The notes beneath the pieces were generated by a model. The model did no database searches and was not told the DNA's origin. It saw nothing but the letters and a program-made list of their open reading frames with translations. From Hyphomicrobiales bacterium (GTDB lineage Bacteria > Pseudomonadota > Alphaproteobacteria > Rhizobiales > Beijerinckiaceae), in the NCBI GenBank assembly GCA_003164825.1, contig PLUH01000275.1:25662-30738 (forward strand): a DNA stretch of 5,077 nt, read 5' to 3'. Positions 1-5,077 of the stretch are shown one piece after another. Position numbers and translations under genes: made by a program. Each line of letters begins with the position of its first letter. The stretch's first letter is position 1.

Positions 1-1
1 G

Positions 2-139
2 GGCGGACGCCGGGGCGTTCTCTTCGTGGATTATACGATCGTTCCGGCGGGCGCGGACACGCCCCAGGTCAAACGCTGCGACATTGCGACCTGGTTCGCC
101 GGAACCGACGGGCTGACGCACGTCCGCGCCCTTGGATGA
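2..139 (+). CDS. C-terminal end of an upstream gene, possibly NTF2/SnoaL-like (partial)
   Basis: An open frame enters from the left edge and ends at the TGA at 137-139, giving 45 residues whose start lies outside the window. The visible peptide alternates hydrophobic and polar residues in three probable beta strands: GVLFVDYTIVPAG, then VKRCDIATWFAGTDG, then LTHVRALG at the very end. A long strand, a strand ending in a D-G turn, and a short final strand is the usual finish of NTF2/SnoaL-like alpha+beta barrel proteins, but this is recognised from pattern only and many beta-rich proteins end similarly. Codon use matches the downstream genes, and the frame stops 33 nt before the next start codon, so it probably belongs to the same transcript. 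No paralogy to the three downstream proteins is visible in this piece. The coding call is fairly safe; the family is a guess. Confidence 0.65.
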   Translation, partial: GGRRGVLFVDYTIVPAGADTPQVKRCDIATWFAGTDGLTHVRALG

Positions 140-157
140 GGGACACATTGGCGCCAG

Positions 158-164
158 AAGGAGG
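158..164 (+). promoter_or_regulatory. Strong Shine-Dalgarno site for the 722-residue gene
   Basis: The sequence AAGGAGG matches the anti-Shine-Dalgarno tail of 16S rRNA over seven bases and sits 8 nt before the ATG at 173. It is clearly the best ribosome binding site in the window. It supports that start codon and suggests that the first paralog is translated more efficiently than the next two. Confidence 0.9.
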
Positions 165-172
165 AGACGAAA

Positions 173-2341
173 ATGACTGTGGACCTCGGCAAGCAACAGC
201 AAATCGAAGGGCTGACTGTATTTGGCGACGACAATCGGGGGAACGTTTTTTACGTTCTGGCTGATCAGCCGCGCTTCCGCGTCGACGACCAGACAAAAAA
301 GCCGGCGTTCAAGTTCATCAAATACAAGGACAAGACGAGCGGCGGCGGTTTCGTGATCAGTGATTGTGTATTTGTTGTGCCGGACGACAAGCTGAAGAAA
401 ATTCAGGACGCCCTCGACACCCAGGTTCAGAAGCTTGGGCTGAAGGACGCGCACGGGCAGCCGATGAAGGCGGAAATCGATCGCATCCCCTTCACCGATG
501 CGACCGCCAGTCTGACGCTTCTCGATGCGACCCAGGCCGCCGGCGGGACGCTCGTCAGCAGGATCGAGAGTCCCGCAAAGCCGTCCCTGTTCGGCTCAAT
601 GATCTGCCCATTCACGGCAGAGTTGTCGCCTGAGGGCGCAACTGTGGTGGAGGCTGCGATGAAGGGCTCGGGCGGGGTCATGCAGATCTCCTACGATCTG
701 CATTTCCCGGCCACGTTCCCGCCGATCACCGGCAGAGTCTGGTTCGACGCGTCGAAGTTTTACAGCTTTTACCAAAAGGTCGACAAAAGCAGCAATTGGG
801 CCGGCGGGAACAAAACTGAGACCGACCAGATGCACGAGGCCTTCACGAGCTCAAGCGCTGGTGGCACGATCTTCGATTTCGAGAGCCTCGGCTACCTCGA
901 CGCCGACACTCGCAAAAAGGTTCAAGACGACATAACCAACTGGGGCAACTCACAAATCGAGGAGGCCGCCAAGGCGGTGCTGCCGGACATCAAGGCCGCC
1001 GACGACCGCGGCGACCATGGAATGGACCACATCACGAAGAACCAGACAACTTGGGAGTCCGCCAGCTTCAACCGCTATATCAACGAACGGGAGGGGATTT
1101 CGTTCGAAACGAACCAGGGCGGGACGATGCCGAACCTCGTCGACATGGGGTTCAAATGGGAAGACTTTGCGATCGAGATTGATGCGAATGATCCATTCTT
1201 CGCCACCATCGCGGCGACCGTCGCAGTCAACGCGGACTTCCAAAAGTTCGGCATCAACAGCGTGGACGTTCACTGCGAGTACGCCAAGCTCAATCCCGCG
1301 ACCATCAAGGACTATCACTTCACCAAGCCGGACGACCTCCTGACGTTCGACTCCGACACGGCGAACGGAGACATGCACTGGGCCTACTCGTTCGCGGTGA
1401 ACTATAAGGACCAGGCCCAAGCCTACCAGGCGCCGCTGGTCACGACCGACAAAGGGCACGTAACGGTCAACGCGAACGACTTGGGAATCCTGGCGGTCGA
1501 CCTCGCGATCGGCAACGTGGATTTCACCAAGACGCCGCAGGTCCAGGTCGCGATCACCTACCCCGAAACCGACGCCAACGGGCAGCCGATAAGCCAGCAG
1601 TTCAACTTCGACAAGGACAAGAAGAGCGATCAGATGTTGGCCGTGCTGCTGAAGCCGGTCGACAAAGCCTACCAGTACAAGACGACGTATATCATGACCG
1701 ACGGTACGCAGATGGTTGCCGACGCCGTACAGAGCCAGTCAAGCACGGTGTTCATCAATAGCCCCTTCACGATGCACACATACAGTTTCCTCGCTGAAGG
1801 AGATTTCGCCACCGGCATCGACAACATCTTCCTCAAGCTGCAGTATGCGGACGACGCCAACAAACTCGCGCAGGAGGCCGATTACACTTTCAGCTCGGGA
1901 AAGACGCAGTACGACTGGCTGATCCCGGTCGTCGCCCACAGCAAAGGTCAGATCACCTATTCCGGCGTCATCACCTACAAGAATCACACGACGGAAAATA
2001 TTTCCCCGACGACCGCCACCGCCGATCTCATAGAGTTCGGCCCGGCGGACCAGCTGATCATCTCGGTGACCCCGGACACGACGATGCTGGATTTTACCCA
2101 GGTCAAGCTGGTCAAGCTCGAGCTGGAATACGCCGACCCGGCGCACGACATCGACGTGAAGCACGAGTTCGTGCTCAAGGAGGGGGCCAACCCACCGCCG
2201 TGGACGTTTTACGCGCGCGACCCGAAGCTGACGAGCTACACGTGGTCCGCGACGTTCTACATGGGAACACCGCCGAAAGTGGTCCAGGTGCCCCCGAGCA
2301 CAAGTTCCGACTCCGATCTTGTGCTGATGATGCCCAGCTGA
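173..2341 (+). CDS. Multi-domain beta-rich protein of unknown function, paralog 1 (722 aa)
   Basis: Function not recognised. The ATG follows a near-perfect Shine-Dalgarno site, and residues 13-30 align gaplessly with the starts of both downstream paralogs. Visible architecture: an N-terminal domain (about 1-118) with GLTVFGDD at 13-20, FYVL at 26-29, FKFIKY at 46-51 and GGGF at 57-60; a short linker; a second domain (about 133-203) with AKPSLFG at 135-141, EGATVVEAAMKG at 154-165 and YDLHF at 174-178; a polar, probably helical middle (about 204-310); the motif IDANDPFF at 336-343; then four modules anchored by a V-x-V-x-x-x-Y-like strand ending at Y370, Y463, Y558 and Y653. No signal peptide, membrane helix, lipobox or catalytic motif is visible, so a cytoplasmic or non-Sec-exported structural or binding role is likely. 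It lacks the P-D-H-A-D-P motif of its two neighbours, having G-D-D-N-R-G at that place, so it is the outlier of the set. It has only three cysteines (65, 145, 368). Confidence 0.95.
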   Translation: MTVDLGKQQQIEGLTVFGDDNRGNVFYVLADQPRFRVDDQTKKPAFKFIKYKDKTSGGGFVISDCVFVVPDDKLKKIQDALDTQVQKLGLKDAHGQPMKAEIDRIPFTDATASLTLLDATQAAGGTLVSRIESPAKPSLFGSMICPFTAELSPEGATVVEAAMKGSGGVMQISYDLHFPATFPPITGRVWFDASKFYSFYQKVDKSSNWAGGNKTETDQMHEAFTSSSAGGTIFDFESLGYLDADTRKKVQDDITNWGNSQIEEAAKAVLPDIKAADDRGDHGMDHITKNQTTWESASFNRYINEREGISFETNQGGTMPNLVDMGFKWEDFAIEIDANDPFFATIAATVAVNADFQKFGINSVDVHCEYAKLNPATIKDYHFTKPDDLLTFDSDTANGDMHWAYSFAVNYKDQAQAYQAPLVTTDKGHVTVNANDLGILAVDLAIGNVDFTKTPQVQVAITYPETDANGQPISQQFNFDKDKKSDQMLAVLLKPVDKAYQYKTTYIMTDGTQMVADAVQSQSSTVFINSPFTMHTYSFLAEGDFATGIDNIFLKLQYADDANKLAQEADYTFSSGKTQYDWLIPVVAHSKGQITYSGVITYKNHTTENISPTTATADLIEFGPADQLIISVTPDTTMLDFTQVKLVKLELEYADPAHDIDVKHEFVLKEGANPPPWTFYARDPKLTSYTWSATFYMGTPPKVVQVPPSTSSDSDLVLMMPS
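1262..2338 (+). repeat. Four tandem ~95-residue protein modules in paralog 1
   Basis: This is a protein-level, not DNA-level, repeat. Units begin at residues 364, 457, 552 and 647, each with a strand ending in tyrosine (VDVHCEY, VQVAITY, IFLKLQY, VKLELEY). The tyrosines are spaced 93, 95 and 95 residues apart. Within a unit, the order is: the first strand; a polar turn, in units 3 and 4 beginning A-D; a strand with phenylalanine; a central D/K-rich turn; a second aromatic strand (WAYSFAVNY, YQYKTTYIM, ITYSGVITY, YTWSATFYM); a threonine/serine-rich loop; and a closing hydrophobic strand, often followed by proline (VFINSPF, LIEFGP, LVLMMPS). This alternation suggests an immunoglobulin-like beta-sandwich, an inference from strand pattern alone. 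The protein ends exactly with the closing strand of unit 4. Confidence 0.7.
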
Positions 2342-2351
2342 CAGGCGCGCC

Positions 2352-2357
2352 GGAGAG
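2352..2357 (+). promoter_or_regulatory. Shine-Dalgarno site for the 764-residue gene
   Basis: GGAGAG lies 7 nt before the ATG at 2365, inside the 23-nt spacer that follows the stop of the preceding gene. This decides the start: an in-frame ATG at 2200 would overlap the upstream gene by 142 nt, and the 55 residues it would add have no counterpart in the paralogs. Confidence 0.75.
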
Positions 2358-2364
2358 ACGCGAA

Positions 2365-4659
2365 ATGCTGTACCTGAACCCGCCCTACTTCGTCATCGAC
2401 GGTGTGTCGATCTTCCCGGATCACGCCGATCCGTTGCAGTTCTACTTTCTTCCGATGATGCCCCACCTCAGCACTGCGAAAGATGCTGTAAGCGGAGCAG
2501 ACCTTCCCCAACTGCAACTGATCGAATACGAAGGCGCCGCCGGCACGGGCGGGTTCATCAACTTCGACGTGAATTTAGGCATCGACGATGATTCGCTCGC
2601 CAGCGCAAAGGAGAAACTGAGGCAGCAAGCACATCTGGATGACACGCCGCGGCTCTCCCCCGTGACGTTCGTCGACGGCAGCGTGCGCCTGCTCATCCTC
2701 GGTCACGACACTTCAGACGGGTCGGCGCCCGCCGCCAGTACGCCCGCGCCCGAAGCGACGGGTCCGAAGTTCGTGATCAAGGTCCAGAACGCGAGCAAGC
2801 CGTCGCTCTTCGGCGACAACCAGGCCAGCTTCTCGGTGCAACTCGACCAGTACGGCGCGACCGTGCTCGAGCAGGCGTTGCAGGGCCAGATGGCGCCGAT
2901 CGCGGTCATCTACTCGCTCGACTTCATAGGCCTTCGTCCTGCCTTCAACGTGCATCTGCACGTCGACTGGAATCGAGTGCAGAGCTACATCGACGACAGC
3001 TTCCACGCGGGCATACTGTTCCTCTCGACCGACATCGACAAGGCGGTAGAGAAGCTGATCGAGGATCGCGTGATCACCATTGACGTCGACACGTTCGTCA
3101 CCGACGCCGACGGCGGGAAGGACTCATCAGACGATCGCGATCGGGCGGTCTCCGAGGTCTATGACATGATCAAGACCACGTTCTTCGAATCGAGCCTTCC
3201 GCCGCCCGACCCGAACCACCCGGACGATTGGAGCAAGGCGAAGGACGCGTACATGACGGTTAGCGAGATGGCGCTGACCGGAGGCGCGGCGTCGGTCGCA
3301 TCGTTCTCAAAAAAAGAGGTGGATTTGTCACGCACCGACAAAAAGGTGCTCGACGTCAACATCTCCGAGCGCACGTCCGTCCAGCGGACCATTTATCCCC
3401 AAGCCCATCTGTCCGGCGTGCTCGGCGCGTTGACAGCGGGCGGCGCGACGATGGACCGCTTCGTCGTCAAAGTGGACTTGGACAATCCGTGGTTCCAGCG
3501 CCGGAGCGTCAGAGTAGCCAGCCACGCTGACTTCGACGGCGATACGATCGATTCGATCGACGTGAACATGACCTACAACGGCGTGATCAATTCGGTGTCG
3601 CTGACGAAAGCGAACCCGGAGGCGACGGTCGATTGGAGCAGCGTGCTCTCGGGCGGCAAAATGGTGAGGCCGGTCGCGTACACCTATGCCGTCAACTTCG
3701 GGGCGGTCGATACCTCGCAGCGGCCCGGCCAGCTCACAACCGGCGAGCTGACCGAGATCGGCGACACGATTGGCATCCAGCCGGGAGACGCGCTCTACTC
3801 CACGCCCCCGGTTCCAATCCGGGCGGATTCGCTCCCTTGGGACCGCTACCCAAGCGTAGAGGTCGAATGTCGCTACGACGACGACGCAAACCAAGTTCAT
3901 CTGCAGGCCAGCGCCGTCCTTACCAGCCAAAACCCCGAGGCCTCGTGGAAGCTCTTCCTGAGAGACCGATCGAAGCGCACTTTCTCCTACCGTCTTTCTT
4001 ACACTCTGGCCGCTGGCGGCACGAGTGTGACGCCTTGGCTGACCACCGATGCGGGCAAGATCGACGTCGTCGATCCGTTCCCCGCCAAAAGCAATCTGGT
4101 CATTGTGCCGGCGGTCGATTGGACTGTAGCCAACATGGTTCTGGTGTCGGTCGCCTATCCGAACAAGGACGCCCCGGTGGCCCAGAAAAACTATGTTTTC
4201 AACCAGAACAATACCAATGCGCAGACCTTCACGGCCGATAGGCAGGATCCAACGCAAACTAGCATTGTCTACGAGGCCAAGATCATCAACCGCAACGGCC
4301 AAGTCTGGACAATTCCGTCCTCGGTGACGACGGACAGCTCCCTGATCATCCAGCCTGGCATGATGGGACATCAGATCGTCACGGTCCGCCCCGAACAAAT
4401 CGATTTCCCCAGCGTGCGCGTGTCAGAGGTGGACGTGCAGGTGCGATATGCGGACCAGAAGAACAATCTCAGCGCTGCGGGCGCGTTCAAGCTGGCGCAG
4501 GCGAGCGACGTGCAGCGTTTCGCTTACGACTACCTCGATCCATCGATCAGTCCGGAGTACCGCGCGGACGTCCAGCTTGCGAACGGTCAGACCAGGTCGC
4601 TCGACTGGTCGCCAATCAGCAACAATGCGGTCACCATCGGGCTTAGCCAGCTCGCCTGA
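2365..4659 (+). CDS. Multi-domain beta-rich protein of unknown function, paralog 2 (764 aa)
   Basis: Function not recognised; clearly a full-length paralog of the preceding protein. The chosen ATG gives residues 13-30 that align without gaps to both neighbours. Order of parts: an N-terminal domain (about 1-113) with GVSIFPDHADP at 13-23, FYFLP at 26-30, LIEY at 52-55 and GGFINFDV at 62-69; an Ala/Pro/Thr-rich linker (about 114-134); a domain with SKPSLFG at 144-150, GATVLEQALQG at 164-174, YSLDF at 183-187 and VDWNRV at 200-205; a variable middle (about 210-345) with charged helical stretches and a proline-rich SLPPPDPNHP segment at 277-286; ISER at 333-336, matching INER at 303-306 of paralog 1; VDLDNPWF at 370-377; then four beta modules. 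There is no signal peptide, membrane span or enzyme motif, and a single cysteine (502). The gene starts 23 nt after paralog 1 and ends 24 nt before paralog 3, so co-expression is expected. A structural or ligand-binding role is inferred. Confidence 0.95.
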   Translation: MLYLNPPYFVIDGVSIFPDHADPLQFYFLPMMPHLSTAKDAVSGADLPQLQLIEYEGAAGTGGFINFDVNLGIDDDSLASAKEKLRQQAHLDDTPRLSPVTFVDGSVRLLILGHDTSDGSAPAASTPAPEATGPKFVIKVQNASKPSLFGDNQASFSVQLDQYGATVLEQALQGQMAPIAVIYSLDFIGLRPAFNVHLHVDWNRVQSYIDDSFHAGILFLSTDIDKAVEKLIEDRVITIDVDTFVTDADGGKDSSDDRDRAVSEVYDMIKTTFFESSLPPPDPNHPDDWSKAKDAYMTVSEMALTGGAASVASFSKKEVDLSRTDKKVLDVNISERTSVQRTIYPQAHLSGVLGALTAGGATMDRFVVKVDLDNPWFQRRSVRVASHADFDGDTIDSIDVNMTYNGVINSVSLTKANPEATVDWSSVLSGGKMVRPVAYTYAVNFGAVDTSQRPGQLTTGELTEIGDTIGIQPGDALYSTPPVPIRADSLPWDRYPSVEVECRYDDDANQVHLQASAVLTSQNPEASWKLFLRDRSKRTFSYRLSYTLAAGGTSVTPWLTTDAGKIDVVDPFPAKSNLVIVPAVDWTVANMVLVSVAYPNKDAPVAQKNYVFNQNNTNAQTFTADRQDPTQTSIVYEAKIINRNGQVWTIPSSVTTDSSLIIQPGMMGHQIVTVRPEQIDFPSVRVSEVDVQVRYADQKNNLSAAGAFKLAQASDVQRFAYDYLDPSISPEYRADVQLANGQTRSLDWSPISNNAVTIGLSQLA
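3556..4656 (+). repeat. Four tandem ~94-100-residue protein modules in paralog 2
   Basis: Protein-level repeat units start at residues 398, 498, 592 and 689 with IDVNMTY, VEVECRY, VLVSVAY and VDVQVRY; the tyrosines at 404, 504, 598 and 695 are 100, 94 and 97 apart. Units 2 and 4 continue with a Y-(A/D)-D turn, and units 2-4 carry an R-D/Q-D/L-D type turn before the second aromatic strand (FLRDRSKRTFSYRL, ADRQDPTQTSIVYE, YDYLDPSISPEYRA). They close with a Thr/Asp/Ser loop and a hydrophobic strand (KIDVVDPF, SLIIQPG, VTIGL). The unit number and order match paralog 1, so the module array predates the gene duplication. The fold (Ig-like beta-sandwich) is inferred from the strand pattern. Confidence 0.7.
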
Positions 4660-4671
4660 CCGCTCGCCAAC

Positions 4672-4676
4672 GGGGA
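4672..4676 (+). promoter_or_regulatory. Weak Shine-Dalgarno-like site for paralog 3
   Basis: GGGGA lies 7 nt before the ATG at 4684 and is the only purine-rich stretch in the 24-nt spacer. It is a poorer match than the site of either upstream paralog, so translation may depend partly on coupling to the preceding gene. The start itself is well supported by the N-terminal alignment. Confidence 0.5.
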
Positions 4677-4683
4677 TACGCAA

Positions 4684-5077
4684 ATGCTGCTCCTCTCGAC
4701 GACTTCGATCACGGCGGATGGGGTCACGGTGTTTCCGGACCACGCCGACCCGAACCAGTTTTGGTATCTGCCCGCCCCGGTCAACCTGGCGACGCTGCCC
4801 GACAGCGACGAGCCGCAGTTCCTGCTGATCGAATACACGCCCGATCTGGCCTCGTCAGGCGTGCAAGGTGTGGGCTTCCTCAACGTTACGCTCTGCCTGA
4901 AGCTGTCGGACGACACGCGCAGGGAGCTCATGGGCCAGATCAGGGCGGCGTTCCCCAACGCGGACGATCCGCTTCTGGCTCCGGTCCCGTTCGATGAAGG
5001 CACGGTTCAGATCGTCGCCCTCGATCTGCAAGGCGGCGGCGGGGCCAGCAACACCGCGCCCGCCGGGACGTTCGAAG
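4684..5077 (+). CDS. Multi-domain beta-rich protein of unknown function, paralog 3 (N-terminal 131 aa, partial)
   Basis: The frame is open from this ATG to the right edge, so only the first 131 residues are seen. It is the closest relative of paralog 2: GVTVFPDHADP occupies residues 13-23, the same positions as GVSIFPDHADP there, followed by FWYLP at 26-30, LLIEY at 47-51, GFLNV at 64-68 and the strand pair VPFDEGTVQIVALD at 101-114. This completes the same N-terminal domain. It is followed by a Gly/Ala-rich linker (GGGGASNTAPAG, 117-128), where paralog 2 has an Ala/Pro-rich linker. The remainder should carry the K-P-S-L-F-G domain, the middle region and the beta modules, but that part lies outside the window. 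No signal peptide is evident: the N-terminus lacks a positive charge and a long hydrophobic core. Function not recognised. Confidence 0.9.
   Translation, partial: MLLLSTTSITADGVTVFPDHADPNQFWYLPAPVNLATLPDSDEPQFLLIEYTPDLASSGVQGVGFLNVTLCLKLSDDTRRELMGQIRAAFPNADDPLLAPVPFDEGTVQIVALDLQGGGGASNTAPAGTFE

Noticed and set aside
140..172. A possible promoter in the spacer before paralog 1
   Set aside because: The spacer is only 33 nt and much of it is the ribosome binding region. No -35/-10 pair could be placed, so transcription probably comes from upstream of the window.
950..1459. A 169-codon minus-strand open frame inside paralog 1
   Set aside because: Antisense shadow of the conserved coding frame with the same Arg/Val-rich composition. 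It shows no domain pattern.
1739..2164. A 141-codon minus-strand open frame
   Set aside because: It sits opposite the repeat modules of paralog 1, whose own frame explains the base composition. No independent evidence of coding.
2344..2351. The palindrome GGCGCGCC in the spacer between paralogs 1 and 2
   Set aside because: An 8-base self-complementary stretch is expected by chance in GC-rich DNA. It has no loop or T-run, so it is not a terminator, and there is no second copy in the other spacers.
2200..2364. An upstream in-frame start for paralog 2 at 2200, which would give 819 residues
   Set aside because: It would overlap the preceding gene by 142 nt, and its extra 55 residues have no counterpart in paralogs 1 or 3. 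The ATG at 2365 has its own ribosome binding site and puts the shared motif at residue 13 as in the others.
3633..4241. A 202-codon plus-strand open frame overlapping paralog 2 in another frame
   Set aside because: Arg/Gly/His-rich out-of-frame translation with no ribosome binding site and no similarity to the paralogs.
3328..4398. A 356-codon open frame on the minus strand inside paralog 2
   Set aside because: It lies entirely antisense to a gene with clear paralogy on both sides. Its translation is rich in Arg, Val, Asp and His, as expected from reading GC-biased codons backwards, and it has no recognisable motif.
4684..5077. Phage tail fibre or contractile injection component as an identity for the paralogs
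   Set aside because: Modular beta-rich proteins and tandem paralogs would fit, but no tail, sheath, baseplate or spike motif is visible in any of the proteins, so naming such a role is not supported from this window.

Overview
The window shows a compact, single-strand (+) block of genes from a high-GC bacterium. GC is about 60% by eye, with a strong preference for G/C at third codon positions. Codon use and the short, Shine-Dalgarno-led spacers would suit a proteobacterium such as a soil or plant-associated alphaproteobacterium, but no marker gene fixes the taxon.

Layout: (1) positions 2-139 hold the last 45 codons of an upstream gene, possibly the end of a small NTF2/SnoaL-like protein (weak call). 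(2) Positions 173-2341 encode a 722-residue protein. (3) Positions 2365-4659 encode a 764-residue protein. (4) Positions 4684-5077 hold the first 131 codons of a third protein that runs off the window. The spacers are 33, 23 and 24 nt, with no terminator-like hairpin or obvious promoter, so the whole block probably lies on one transcript.

The main result is that genes 2, 3 and 4 are diverged paralogs in tandem. Their N-termini align without a gap from residue 13 to residue 30 (G-hydrophobic-F-x-D ... F-Y/W-x-L), which also fixes all three start codons. Genes 2 and 3 share a full-length architecture: an N-terminal domain of about 115 residues, a linker that differs between paralogs, a domain marked by K-P-S-L-F-G and G-A-T-V, a variable and partly helical middle, a D-x-(N/D)-(D/N)-P-(F/W)-F motif, and then four C-terminal modules of about 93-100 residues that look like a repeated beta-sandwich. 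None of the three has a signal peptide or membrane segment.

I do not recognise an established function. The features fit a cytoplasmically made, multi-domain structural or binding protein set in which several paralogs are made together, perhaps as a hetero-oligomer. That is inference. The window contains no enzyme motif, nuclease, transposase, RNA gene, CRISPR array or phage gene that would place the cluster in a known system.
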